Source: Aedes albopictus (taxonomy: Eukaryota > Arthropoda > Insecta > Diptera > Culicidae). From it: 64,000 bases of DNA. Both the position numbers and the translations under genes were made by a program. Location of the stretch: the NCBI RefSeq assembly GCF_035046485.1, contig NC_085138.1:9645823-9709822 (forward strand), read 5' to 3'. The notes under the pieces are model-generated. The model worked only from the letters and a program-made list of their open reading frames with translations. It searched no databases and was not told the origin of the DNA. Below, piece by piece: positions 21,897 to 33,739 of this stretch (positions are counted from its first letter, which is position 1; each line of letters opens with the position of its first letter).

Positions 21897-23011
21897 ACAA
21901 TTTAATTACGCCCCTTTTCAAAAATGCCCTGTAATATTCTTCAACATCTATACCCATTTCAATATTTTTAACGTTGCAAAACACGCTTTCAACATTCATC
22001 TTGAAGAAGAGGGAAAACACTTGTCCTCAAATGTAACAGCAAATTAATGAATAAACGACTAATGCGCGGAGGGCGTGATAAAATCGGAACATTACGGTAC
22101 ATAGTATATTATATGTATATATAATATATAATAAAAACAACTTGTTTTACTCACGCAAGGCCATTAACAATAAAATCAGCATCAAACTTCAATTTCCGGC
22201 CGAAATAATTTACACCAAAAAAAATTATTACTAAATGTGAAAATTGTGAAATGTTTGAATTGTCACAATTTTTTTGTTTATTTTCATGGTAGATTGCTAA
22301 TACAATGGACCGTTTTCTCTAAAAAATTACGTTGGTAAAAAGATAGGGTTTTGAGATATTTGAGTTTTTGTGACAAAAATGATATTTTTTAATGTTAAAA
22401 AAGATTTTTTTCACAGTGTATATTTTCTTAGGAATCGCCATTTAGTAATCTAACTTTGCTGAACAATAAAATCAGCATCAAATCGCGATTCCCGGCCGAA
22501 ATAATTTACACAGAAAAATTTTTTTTACTAAATGTAAAAATTGTGAAATTTTTGAAATGTTATAACTTTTTTGTTTATTAGTTTACCATCACCAAATTTT
22601 TATGGTAGATTGCTAATACAATGGACCGTTTTCCCTAAAAAATTCAAGTTGGTAAAAAGATAGGGTTTTGAGATATTTGAGTTTTTGTGACAAAAATGAT
22701 GTTTTTCAATGATAAAATAGATTTTTTTTCACAGTGTATATTTTCTTAGAAATCACCATTTAGCTATCTAACTTTGCTGAAAAATTCATAACAATCGAAC
22801 AATCCGTTTTTGCTGTGCATATTTTTGAATATTTTTGAACCATTTTCACATACACCCTTTTGAAAAGTTAGTCGTGGCTCTAAATAAAAATTTGATATCG
22901 AAAAATGGCGATTTAGATGGAACTGAAAAACTGTGCAAAGTTTCAGTTCAATAGAAAATCATGAATTAAAAATTTTCCTTAATTTTGATGCTGTTGCTTG
23001 GAATCGCTCAA

Positions 23012-24030
23012 GATCAGAAAGTATTTAGTGAGGAGGTGCAGGGGAAAGCCATGTGTACCGAAGTCATGCAACTGCAAAAGAATCAACACAAGCAGGCTGT
23101 GTAGACGGTGTGGTAAAAAAAGGTCATAACAAAGATCGCAATAGACACGCGTTGGAAGGCTCTAGATTTCCGGTCTTAAGGTCTTAAAATTGAATGCCTC
23201 ACCAACCCGAAAGGACGTATTCTAAAAGCACTTGCTAAGCTCGACGTAGACTTGGCTAACAAAGAATCTACTGAACAAGTGGTCGAGAATCGTTTATCTA
23301 CAACACCTTCTGCAGTCCTTTGTTAGCGTGAAGCGTAGACTGGAGAGCATGTGACGAATACACTCATAGCGACCACCAGTAGGTCCGGTACAGTATTGCA
23401 GAACAGTCACAGAGGAAGGCGACCTCATGAGCGCATGTGTAAGACGTACAAAGAGCTTTTTCGTTGAAGCCCTCAGAAGAGAAGATCTTGCGTCAAATTT
23501 GAGGCTGGAGGACCTAACTATGCTCCAATAAAAGTTCAGGATAGAAGAATGATCCGATAAGTGTGGACGTCCCACGTCATCCTAGGTCCGACATTGTGGA
23601 ACGCAATGAACAAGGGGGTGGGGGATATCACGTTGCAGGTAGTTTGAAAATCCTAAGAAGCAGCAGTGATATCTGCTACGGAAGCGCTAGACGCGGTTGA
23701 GAACTGGATGCAGGGAGAGAAATTGTCCTTTGTCACCAAACGGAGCTGGTCCTGATCAGTAACTGCAAAGTGGTCCAGCAGGTTGCAATCATAGTCGGGG
23801 AACATGTCATAGCCTCAAATTGGGACTCGAAGGATCTCGGCGTAATGATCGATGACCGATTGAATTTCAAAAAAGCCAATAACCAATTCTAAGCACGAAT
23901 GTTCATTGCAGGTTCGGCTTGGCCGACGGCATTGAAAGCAAAGAGGAATCGAGTTCAACTTTGCTGTACGGACAGGCTGATGCGAATGCCATGCGGATAG
24001 TGAGCGGCTATTGTACAATAGGATGAATGT
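23012..24030 (+). pseudogene. R1-like retrotransposon relic, reverse transcriptase part
   Basis: The region carries many stops and shifts but keeps R1-like pieces: SATEALDAVENWMQ, EHVIASNWDSKDLGVMIDD and the motif LGVMIDDRLNF near 23840-23870, then AMRIVSGYC near 23990-24010. These fit the segment after the YADD motif and the C-terminal region of R1-clade reverse transcriptases. The catalytic core is missing or unrecognisable, so internal deletions are likely. It continues the gag-like relic of 19550-20104 across the 2.9-kb insert. Confidence 0.7.
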
Positions 24031-24346
24031 GGGAGAAAATGACTAACGATTTTTGTTCTATTTTATTGTAGACCAAGCTTGTAGAAAAATATAGACAAAC
24101 CTTCTATAAAAATATCAATTTTTCGAACGAATTTCCGGTGGAATTTTTGAAGCATCACGAGGTTCACAATATGGTTAGAATAGATGATATGGCTACGATA
24201 ATTGCAGAGAGTAGGGTAGTGTTTACTGTAGAGGCTAGAGGTTAGGATAAATGGTAGAGTGGAGCATTGGATAGGAGTTAGGTAAGATTCTAGAGTAGAG
24301 GTTGGGGATGAGTTTTGGATTGATAAAAGGTATGCAAAAGAGGTAT
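24031..24346. other. unassigned AT-rich sequence with GATAGRGTAG words
   Basis: Short irregular words such as GGTTAGGATA and AGAGTAGAGG recur to the left and right (24525-24610) of MITE copy d. They may be one degenerate simple repeat split by the MITE. Confidence 0.35.
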
Positions 24347-24523
24347 GGGGCTGTTCATAAACCACGTAGACCAAAATTTGGTCATCTCAGACCCCCCCCC
24401 CTCCCCCACCACCTTCGTAGACTATTGTTCATACATAAATTTGAAAATTTGTATGGAGCGTACACTTTGGCCAAACCCCCCCCCCGTCCCCCCAAAAGGT
24501 CTACGTGGTTTATGAACAGCCCC
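24347..24523. mobile_element. GGGGCTGT-TIR MITE, copy d, TSD TAT
   Basis: It starts GGGGCTGTTCATAAACCACG and ends with its exact complement. TAT flanks both sides (24344-24346, 24524-24526). It belongs to the CACGTAGACC subfamily with copy b. Confidence 0.92.
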
Positions 24524-24646
24524 TATGGTAATCAGTGGGATAGAATGTAGTATATCGATAGGGTAGGATAGGTATAGGGTAGGATAGAAGATATAGTTAG
24601 GATACAGTTTAGTATAAAGGAAGAAAAGGAAAAGCAAGAACATTTA

Positions 24647-25394
24647 CACTGAAAAAATGTTTTGTTGCATTGTACGAAATCGCTCGTCCGGTTTACGAAT
24701 GCCATTCGTTGTTTTCTGCAACGAAACGATTCGTAGTGTGCCTGAGTTCGTTTCGTAAAAAAGATCACTCCGACACAATAACACAAATTTTTTCTGTCTC
24801 TTTTTATGTCGGACCGACATAAATCATGTTAAAAACAAAAAATAGCACGCGTATATCAGCACAGGCTCCGAACACGTATCTTCTGATTGATACCTACCAG
24901 TGCTAGACATCCATCTGTAGGCGCTTGTTGAAACCGTTCGGAAAAAACCAGAACGCTTTCTACTCTGATTCAATTTATAAATAACTTTACTTCCAACTGA
25001 GAGCATGCTCCCTTTCCTCTTCTCGCACACGCACCGTCATATGAACATGAAAACAGGTTGCTTTGTTGTCTCTGCGCTCCACTCAAACATCAGTGATGAC
25101 TGCAAAGCTTTGTTGCATTCTACGAAGCAAAATTTTCTTTCTACGCATGGTTAGTAAAAAACATTTGACATTTGTTTGTTTTGTTTCATTTTACAAAGCG
25201 GGAGCTAAAATCTACGAATGAGCAAGCGTGGCGTCTGTCGGATTCGTGATTTCGTACATGATACAACTCCATTTGTACTGTTTCAGCGTGGTGGTACGAA
25301 TGGACCGTACATTTTACGCAAATTGCTTTCAATTTACGAAAACTGGTTTTACGAAGCATATTCGTTGAGCGTTTACGAAAGTATTTTATCAGTG
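24647..25394. mobile_element. 748-bp TA-flanked TIR element
   Basis: The ends CACTGAAAAAAT and, reversed, CACTGATAAAAT lie between TA dinucleotides (24645-24646, 25395-25396). The interior is rich in TTTACGAA/TTCGTAAA words in both orientations. No transposase frame is present. The TA duplication suggests a Tc1/mariner-type non-autonomous element. Confidence 0.65.
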
Positions 25395-25432
25395 TAGCAA
25401 TGTTAATGCCGAATTTTCCATCAGGAAACATT

Positions 25433-25510
25433 TCTCGGATACTTTTTCAAAACGACGTATAATACACGCAAATCCTATGTTGATACGTCGTTTTGAATAA
25501 GTATCCGAGA
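25433..25510. repeat. 78-bp palindrome
   Basis: The 28-bp arm beginning TCTCGGATACTTTTTCAAAA (25433-25460) is repeated inverted at 25483-25510 with one mismatch around a 22-base loop. TTT flanks both ends. It may be a very small MITE. Confidence 0.8.
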
Positions 25511-26233
25511 TTTATGCATGGTAATTCATGGAAGCTCATGCTTTTTCCTCAACGAGTGTTATCGAATGCTGACCAGAAATGTGTTTCTAAGGAAACTTCA
25601 GAGAAATGCTACTGTAAGTGCTACAAAAAAAAAAAACCTGCGGAAACTATGCTGGCCTGATGAGCATATCTGTCCCATGTTGTTTTCATGCAAGCCGTAT
25701 TTTTCTCAATTACAGAGTCATCCAATGTTTGTGTGTTACTTTGGCATCTGTTCTCACAAATCAATATGTCACGATAACGTGAAGCATCTTTCTGACATTC
25801 CACAGTGGTCCAGGACCCAGATTTACGAGTAAAGATAAAAAAAATGGAAATACACTTTTTTATTTGCAGGAAGAACTGTGAACATTTTTCTGCAAAGTTG
25901 TAGATCTATCAGTTTTGAGCAAGTTTGCTGAATGCAGATTTTATGTAACATTAAAATTGACCGATCTAGAGCATTTTTTTCCTAATTTACTTAGGATGGT
26001 TTGATAAACATTAGTTTTTTGACTGTGGCTTGTTCAGTTTCGATTTTTTATTAAAGTCACCCCAGAAACACTTATGAAGCATTTAAAAACTTGACGTTTC
26101 GTGCGCAGAGATAACCGTTATCACTTTTGGTTCAAGAGTTACAGACATTTTCCTTCAAAAATCATATTTTATTCAAATGGTGACATTTAGATTGTTAGAG
26201 ATATGCTTTATATTTAAAAACAAATAGAGAAGT
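25511..26233. other. unassigned sequence
   Basis: No recognised feature. A 104-codon frame at 25518-25832 has no family resemblance; scattered Cys residues do not form a known finger pattern. Confidence 0.3.
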
Positions 26234-26384
26234 TTTTTTATCTGTTTTAACGAGATTTTTAGCCCTAGGCTAGTTCCCATCCGAAGGAAGAACTCACATT
26301 TTGCGAGTTTATCGGGAGTGGAATTCGATCCCAGGTCCTCAGCGTGGCAGTCAAGTGTTCTCATTATCACACCAGGTCCGCTCC
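26234..26384 (-). mobile_element. Feilai-like SINE, copy 3
   Basis: Minus-strand copy with the same A and B boxes. A middle segment found in copy 2 (GTAAAGCGTGGGTCCCGAG) is missing. Perfect 12-bp duplications AAATAGAGAAGT lie at 26222-26233 and 26385-26396. Confidence 0.92.
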
Positions 26385-27600
26385 AAATAGAGAAGTGTTA
26401 TTTTTGTAAAACAAGAAAAAATAGTTGAAAAGTGCCAAATTAAAAGAACTCATCAAACATAACATGTGCACACGAGAAACAAGACCAACAATTGAAAGCG
26501 CCGCATCATCATTGCGTAAATAAACACGTTTCTGTCGCCTTGAATGTGAAGAAAAAACATTTGAGAAAGAAAATAACTTTCTTCAAGAAATTTGTGAATA
26601 AATAACTGTTTCTTCGATTCATAAAGGATAATATTTTGCTGAAAAACTATTTCTTTTGTAGTAATCAAAGAAGCACAAGTGTTTAAAAGAAAAATATCAT
26701 AAATCTAACAAATACAATAAAAAGTATAGTCAGAAGTTATTTTACCCTGACCACATCTCAAACTAAGGTATGATAAAAAACTAAAGCTTACCTACTCTCA
26801 AAATCGGTTCAAAGATTGTTTCATAAATTCAACCAAACATCCTTCTTCTTAGTTGGAAAAGGTCACCTAACCGTTGCTTTCAGCTATTCATCTCTCGGCT
26901 CGTCGAGTGAGTAAGTACCTACACGTGAGCTGCAAACTGTAGTTCAAACCGAGCAGCAGCTGACGTCCACCCAGAGGTACCAACCCAGTACCGTATATGC
27001 AAGTTAACGCCTTCGTAAAAGCATCAGCAGCCAAAGATTACGTCAATGGAAATTTGCTATGGTTTGACCGACAATCGGATTATCTGTTCCCACCACACTA
27101 CAGGTAGGTAGGTAGAGAGAGAGAGAGAGTGAAGCGATTGGGCAGGTGTTACCACAGATGATGATGGCCGATCGACAGCCAACGATTTGGAGCGGATTGA
27201 TATAATTGGTGATAAGCAGATAAAAACAATCTGATTACGGTTCCAATTGAAATGGGTGCACTTAGGGTAGAATAAAAAAAACTGTGTGTGTTTTTCTTAA
27301 ATTGAAGAAAACTTAATTTTTATTGCATTATGAGGGAGATTCTCGCTTTGTCTTTTGCATCTGGGTCAATCAATTTAGTCAATCAACATTGGAGTGCTCT
27401 ATTGCTCTCATTCAGTTAATGTTTCCGTTTTAATAATCCAAATGTTCAAACACTGATTTGATCAACTTTGCAGTTCAAATAACATACTTTTTTAGGAGTT
27501 CAACACTTGGATTTTTAGGCTATGATTGATCGTTCACCTCACGAATGTTTAATAATCCGTTGTATTACGAGTTTTACAAGTGCCTTCCATATAGCCAGAG

Positions 27601-27692
27601 CATTGAAAGCGAGGGTATTCAGCAAGACCTGTTGAGAAGCAGGCTTTGTCCCAGTTGAAACGTTACGTCAAGAAAAAGAAGAAGACTACAAG
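27601..27692 (+). repeat. 3' fragment related to the SINE at 35164
   Basis: It shares the tail GTCCCAGTTGAAACGT and an AAGAAGAAG-type end with 35164-35420, but not the tRNA-like head. It may be a truncated SINE or the 3' end of the partner LINE. Confidence 0.5.
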
Positions 27693-28276
27693 GATTTGTT
27701 AACGCTTCTTCACAACAGAACGAGTGATTGCTCGGTGTGGTGCGTATGTTAATCTAGTGATGAAAAGCGATGATTTGATTTTTATTTGATAACTTGGTGA
27801 GCTCGTTCCATTTTGCTTCCTGACTTAGGATCAAACAAAAAATAAAAACAAAAATATTTTAGTTTCGGTTTATAAATGTTTATACATATTATTCCTATGC
27901 TGGTCCGTAATTGATATGAAAACTTGTTTTTATATAGCTCGTTTGTATGTATAGATTCTCTACTAGAGAATCAAAGTCAGAACTAGATATCCCAACAAAC
28001 ATTCTACCATCTATATTCAATATCGCGTATTTTTAATTTTATTTTTTTTTCAGAGTTTTCTCCAATCCATTCTGTCCGATTTTGCTTACTCTTTACCTAA
28101 GAACTCTACGTGACAAGATCCAGGACCATATCAGGAATCAAACCCATATATCATCAATCAACTATAAAAATGGTAAAGGTGCACTGACTAAGCAAAGTAA
28201 TATTGTTCACCATTATCTACCCATGTTCACACCACATTATTAAACCGAATCGTACAATTAGGTAGGTATACCTCAG

Positions 28277-28489
28277 TCCAACGTTCAGAGCGATGTGAAC
28301 GTAGCACAATCTGCGCGCCAACGATATATCTTTACCAGCAGAGCCGCAAACTTTCTTTTCGATAGCGATCATCTCCTTCTCCTACCTGACGATGAGATGG
28401 CTGCTTTTGTTGTGGCGCGAGATTTCCTCCATGGATGGGTACTGATTGTGCGCGGACCTACGGGCAAACACGTGTTCGATGAAAGGTAA
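28277..28489 (+). CDS. candidate coding exon, unassigned
   Basis: An open frame starts right after the acceptor-like TACCTCAG (ends 28276) and ends next to GAAAGGTAATT, a donor-like site at about 28486. It encodes about 70 residues including FLFDSDHLLLLPDDE and HGWVLIVRGPTGK, which read like folded protein rather than low complexity. I do not recognise the family and found no partner exon in phase nearby. A chance frame remains possible. Confidence 0.22.
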   Translation, partial: SNVQSDVNVAQSARQRYIFTSRAANFLFDSDHLLLLPDDEMAAFVVARDFLHGWVLIVRGPTGKHVFDER

Positions 28490-30261
28490 TTTTTCAATAA
28501 CATTTCGAAAACAAGTGAATTATCCAGATCCGGCACAGATGATTCGAGCGGTTGGTACATTTGTTGCCGTTGTTAAAGATGTAGCACTACAAGCTCCGAT
28601 TGAGGCTAATTAGTCAGATGGTCACGGGTGCCTTGCCGGCTGGACTTGAGGTGCTTGAGATTTGGTTTTGATAGATCAGTCCTTTCTCTTGAAACTTTCA
28701 AAGTTTCTTCCAAGAAGAATTTTGAGAGAGCAACTCCCACTAAAACCACTAAATGGCTTAGGAATGATCCATTTTTTACTTTTTACGATAACATCCAGTA
28801 GCCATATTTCACCTCTCACTTCAGCGAACAAAGATCCCCGCTGGGCTGTAAATCATATTTATTGGCTACTGACGACAAGTTTTACTCTGATCCACGCAAT
28901 GGGAACAAGAGAAACACACACAAAAAAAATCTAGAGTCAAGTTACCATCGAGATGGTTTCGAAGATGATCACATCTTGATAAGTGGCGGCAGCCGTACAA
29001 ATTTGGGGCAGATTTTTTTTTCGGTGAAGTGGAAACCACCGTTTGCACGGTGGGACGAGACGAGAAGTATAAGACAGTGGATTAATCCAAATTACTTCTG
29101 AAGCTACCACCGCGGCACGAAGGTTGCCTTCAGCTTGTAAATGCTCGCGTCTCACGATGGGAGATTGATAAACGAGCAACCAGCCAGTAGTGGGTAAAAA
29201 GGGCCATTGAAATGGTGATGCTGATGCTGCTTGGCGTGAGTAGTTCTCATTTTGCATAATTGTCATTTCGCTTTTCGGCTGTTACTACTGCTCGAGAGTA
29301 TCATGTGAAACCAGGAAGAGTGCAGATGAGACAACATTATTTATGTAGCAATGAAACTTTCGATTGTGTTTTACGATCGCGTTTTATGTCATTGGGTGTG
29401 ATGTAACTTTTATGGGTCGAGAATACGGTTCTCTTGAAACGAGTGGGATCTTCACAAGCCTTGTCGTAATGGGTGTTGTACGTACCACATCAATCTGTTG
29501 TCTTCTGTCCAGTGAATCAATGACCCATTTTACGAAACGTTTCGGATCAGCTGATCGCTCATTTTATGAATGAAAATTCGACAAGAGGTCGCGTCCAAGC
29601 CCGTGAGCGTGAATATCAATATCAACACTGTTGTCGTTTCGTAAAAAAAACTATTTTCAAGCATCGTGCAACAGTAATGCCAATGTCACAATCTGAATTT
29701 GTTGTAATACACTCGCACCGCTACACGGGTTACACGTGTTACACGTTACACGGATGTAGTAAAAATCGCGCAACACGTGTATAAAATTTCAATGTTGAAT
29801 TTTTTTCGAAACTGATTTGGAACTGGATCTGTGGAAAATTTGTAAAAATAAAACAAAAATCAAACTAATTTTAGTACAAGCGAGTCAGAATAGGGTTGCA
29901 ACTGTGATTTGATCTATTTCCAACCCAGGTTAGAACTAAATCAGATACCGTCTACCCCCGTTGGTTTGACCTCATCTAAACTGAACATTTTTTAATTTGA
30001 CCCCCGCTTATCTGCACATCGTTCAAACTAAAAATGGTTCAAACATCATTCTGCTCATGGAGGGTGAAACGGAACGCAGAATCACAACAAAACAGCAAAA
30101 AGGGTAATCATCAGTTTTTCGATGCCCACAGGGTTACTAGAAACTTCGAGCTTGTAAATATCCACTGTAAAGAACAATTATTAGATCTGATTTTGAGCTT
30201 GAAATGTTCGAACCTTTTGTTTTGTTATTAACAAAACAAAAACGCTAAGTCAGAAAAACCT

Positions 30262-30430
30262 CCCGAATCAGTTGTTTTGGACTCACAAAAGCTACGTTCA
30301 AAATTTGAGCAAAATCCATTAAGTCAAAGGCGACGCTCAACGAGCCTGAAGTTTGATTGGGAAAACTTGGCCAAATGTATGCAGAAATCCTAAGTTTTCG
30401 AATTTTGGCGCTAGGTTGCGCTGAAAGCAC
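30262..30430 (+). repeat. inverted dispersed repeat, left copy
   Basis: The stretch CCCGAATCAGTTGTTTTGG to TTTTGGCGCTAGG is repeated in inverted orientation at 31650-31833. Shared words include GCAGAAATCYTAAGTTTTCG and CTACGTTCAAA. Confidence 0.7.
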
Positions 30431-31649
30431 ACAGAAAGAAATCATGAAAATTAAACAACACGTAAGTTAAGCATCGACTGAATATTATAGCAGAAGCTAC
30501 AAAATTACAGCCATTTACCGTGAGATGATACTGTCCGCTCAGTAATCAGCCAATCATGCGTACTGTTTACAGAATTTGAGGCATATTCGATTGAAATTTA
30601 CATGCAGTAACGTAAACGAGGACAGCTACGCTCAGTCGTCTGCTTCGCTGCGGGGACTGCTCTCTCTCGCTCTCTGTGGCCGAAGCGGTACAACATTTTG
30701 TTCCTTTAAGCTTAGTTTCTTGTTGCCAAGTAGAGCGCTCAAGTAAAATTCCACCTTTTTCCGCAAGTAATTTTGACAACTGATCCAGTATGGGGAGAAA
30801 CGTCACTTTTCCTTACGGAATAATAGCGCGGACTATTTTTCCGCAAGGAAAAGTGACAGTTCCATTTGATTCGCACGGGAGGCGTTACGAGTGTTACACT
30901 TTTTTCCTTACTTGCCATCTGCGAACTGCACAAGTAATTTTGAAGCGGAATCATTACTTAACCATTACTTGTCCTATCTTTTTGCACAGTACGTACGAGG
31001 TGGAAACTAGCCATTATGGTGGAACATGTTTATCTTTGATTGCCTTCTCTTCAGCTTGGTGAGACAGCCTGGAAAGGTTAGGTGTGAACTCTCACTCGGA
31101 TGATCTGAGTTCGATTCTCGTATAAAGTTTTTTAAGTTTCTCCGAAAAGTCCGTGCTATAATTAACACTTTTCTCTCAGCAATCAGCAGTGTAATTTCAA
31201 GATCACATATAAATTCCTATCGAACACGATGGAGGTCAATTTGTTACATTCAGTTCGTCATAAATTTACAGATTTTGTTCGTACTGTGCATTGAATAATT
31301 AAAACCTTTGATATTCTTATTTTATGTGCCAAACAGCTTTGTCGAAAACCGCAAGGTGACGCTTGTAAAAAAGTTGTGCCCGAGACAAAGTGAGGCGAAG
31401 CATTGGGATTTTATTATTGATGTTATTCCTTTCCTTGTATTGGAAAAACAACAGTAATGTTTCACCTCATTTTACCCGCTGTATAACTTTTTTAACAATG
31501 ACGGATTTTTCAACATTGTCGGATCACTTTGCGGTCTTCCTTCGACGAAGTTATTTTTGGCGGTCATATGTTGCCTGTGGTTCCTATGCAGATACGACCT
31601 ATTTAAATCGAACGCAAGATTTTGCATAGAATTACCAACAAGAACAAGG
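30431..31649. other. spacer between the inverted copies
   Basis: It contains the dispersed repeat at 30886-30990, a TCTCTCTCGCTCTCTG patch near 30662, and a tRNA-like stretch at 31060-31130 (B-box-like GAGTTCGATTCTC) that may be another SINE head. An 80-codon frame at 31390-31629 has no recognisable content. Confidence 0.35.
30886..30990 (+). repeat. dispersed repeat, copy 1 (pair with 38003-38118)
   Basis: It shares AGGCGTTACG(A/G)GTGTTAC, GCCATCTGCGA and GACTTGTCCTATCTTTTTG-type words with 38003-38118, in the same orientation. A small hairpin with CACTTTTCCTTACGGAA lies just upstream. Confidence 0.7.
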
Positions 31650-31833
31650 TTTAAATCATTGAGCGTTTACAGCATCACCTAGCGACAAAATTCGAAAACT
31701 TAAGATTTCTGCATACAGTTGAGAAGTATTCCCATACGAACTTGAAGTTTGTTGAGCAATCCCTTAACTGAATGGATTTCTGTCAAAGTTTGAACGTAGT
31801 TTCTGGGAGCCCAAAACAACTAATTCAGAAGAT
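31650..31833 (-). repeat. inverted dispersed repeat, right copy
   Basis: Inverted partner of 30262-30430 (about 75-80% by eye). With the 1.2-kb spacer the pair could be one foldback element or two independent insertions. The inner ends contain CACCTAGCGAC, related to the GCCAYCTAGCGGA words nearby. Confidence 0.65.
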
Positions 31834-32051
31834 AATATGTGCATTTTACGATTTTTTCACGTAAGTAATAAGAACACTGGACCAAATGGATATAAGCCAA
31901 AAGGCATAACCGATGGGACAACACTATTAAAAGAAAAGGAAAACCCCAGATAAAAGATCAACCAAACTCACCAAACCAAACAACCAATTTGTAAAGAACT
32001 AGTATAAGTTAATATTCCAGAAAATAAAAAGATTAAAAAAAGAACAGTTTA

Positions 32052-32230
32052 AATTCGCCACCTAGCGGATGTATTTCAAACTAAAATCAATTAGCTCTTC
32101 ACCTGCTGATCAGTTTTGCTTAAGACTGCATTCTTGTGACTGTTCAGGTTTTCGATGTACAGGAGTTCACACGTTTTTGACAATAAGTGCCATCTAGCGG
32201 ACGAACTTAAAAACTAAAATCTATATTGAT
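32052..32230 (+). repeat. direct repeats with GCCAYCTAGCGGA
   Basis: Two copies of a segment containing GCCACCTAGCGGATGTA or GCCATCTAGCGGACGAA followed by AAACTAAAATC start near 32056 and 32189. The class is unknown. Confidence 0.6.
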
Positions 32231-33484
32231 TCTGTTCAATAAGTTTGACGAAGGCGCTATCCTTCTAGCTAGGGTTTGTGCGTAATTCACGTCTATCTAC
32301 GCACCGAAAAATGATAGAATCCTTGCACCTTGCCTAATGTCTCAAAGTATCAATTACTAATTTATAAATTAGCTTGCAAATCGTGTGATAAAAACATTGT
32401 AAAAAAAAAGAACAACCCAAGTAACAATCAGCATGCCTTGAAGGTTTATTCATGTTTTATCCTGGTTTTATACGAGCATGTCAAAAAGCTAGTTGTTCTA
32501 AATAAGTTTTATGTGGTAGTTTTTACTTTGAACCTTTGGCGTTCCATAAAACTATCATATAACTTCTGCTAGAAACATCTTCAGTTAAAGACTTGCAAGT
32601 AGACATGAATTGGTTTTATCACTTATTATATACCATTTCAATAAAACTTGCATTTGCGGTTGTTGTCGGAGAGATTTTTTTGTAAACAAATACACAAAAC
32701 TGTGAGACAATGCATAAAACCAACAAAAGATTTCGTGGCCGTAACATAAACCAAAAAAATGCTGTGATAAAACCGCTAGTTCTATCATGAGCTCAGTTAT
32801 GACTACCTCAGGAGGGTTAGCCCTATTGGAGGAATCATCAGGAACACAGAGTTTTATCAGAAAAATATGTCACCTAGCCGGGATAATTCATGTAAATACA
32901 GAAAAAAAATATTACTCAATTTTATGATTTCACCTACAGCTTAAGATCAAATTAAACCATACAACACGTTTCCGTCATTTTATTTTGTCAGAAAAATTAC
33001 ATAATGTCTTTGAAACTCTGTTGTGTAGAAAAAAACGTTTTTGCACCCAATTCCACCGAGTAAATAAAATGCATTTAACTTCCAAATTATGCATAGTTTG
33101 TGTGGCGCACTTGGTTTTTGTCATTATCACAGTCACATTCACCACAAATTTTCCGTGGCATGTCTCCTGACACGTATTAAATAGGAAAACAAATCTGAAT
33201 TCCATATCTGCATCTTTCCAATTGATGGCTGGATAAACAACCAAGCATAATTTATTCTGACGATCGAACATTGAGAGTGAAAAATAATCAAAACAATTAT
33301 TTGACAAGGATGGTTTTATTTAGAAAATTGATAAAACTATGATACAACCCGAGATCCTGAGCCAACTAGCCAAGCAAAATTCATCGTATATATGCTACAA
33401 GATACTCCCAAAAATTGACTTCCATTATAATGCACTAATAAAATATTTAAAAATATTATTCCTGGTCATGCGAACATTGTTCAT

Positions 33485-33660
33485 TTTTTTGTATTTACGA
33501 GATGTTTAGCCTTAGGCTAGTTCATCTCGGGACCCACACTTTACTTCCCTTCCGAAGGAAGAGAACTCACATTTTGCGAGTTTGTCGGGAGTGGGATTCG
33601 ATCCCAGGTCCTCGGCGTAATAGTCAAATGTTCTAACCATCACACCAGGTCCGCTCCACG
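33485..33660 (-). mobile_element. Feilai-like SINE, copy 4, TSD ACATTGTTCAT
   Basis: Full-length minus-strand copy with the B-box-like GGGATCGAATCCC. Perfect 11-bp duplications lie at 33474-33484 and 33661-33671. Confidence 0.95.
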
Positions 33661-33739
33661 ACATTGTTCATGAGTTTTCTCAACATGACTTCCATTGAAA
33701 TCTAGGCCGGTGGTCGGTCCATTATCGATGGTTTTAATC

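Larger units (their letters stand above)
20105..23011. mobile_element. 2.9-kb long-TIR element, TSD GATC
   Basis: The ends (CTGAGCGACCATTTC and, reversed, TTGAGCGATTCC) are followed by long inverted arms: 20140-20660 against about 22170-22960 (for example TAACTTTTCAAAAGGGTGTA on the left and its complement on the right). GATC flanks at 20101-20104 and 23012-23015; removal restores the R1 frame (VDQK). The right arm contains a 296-bp tandem duplication (22166-22461, 22462-22760). The interior carries a Cys-rich frame and two smaller MITEs. No recognisable transposase catalytic domain is visible, so the superfamily is open. Confidence 0.75.
26397..30261. other. unassigned, mostly unique sequence
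   Basis: This 3.9-kb stretch holds GTAGGTAGGTAGAGAGAGAG simple repeat at about 27111-27129, a SINE 3' fragment at 27601-27692 and a candidate exon at 28277-28485. Otherwise no gene or repeat was recognised. It could be intron of a host gene. Confidence 0.3.

Noticed and set aside
28054..28171. A partner exon for 28277-28489 after TTTTTTTTTCAG
   Set aside because: It opens for about 60 codons, but the phase does not match the next exon.
31060..31130. Functional tRNA from a B-box-like GAGTTCGATTCTC
   Set aside because: Only the B box is convincing; the acceptor and anticodon stems do not form.
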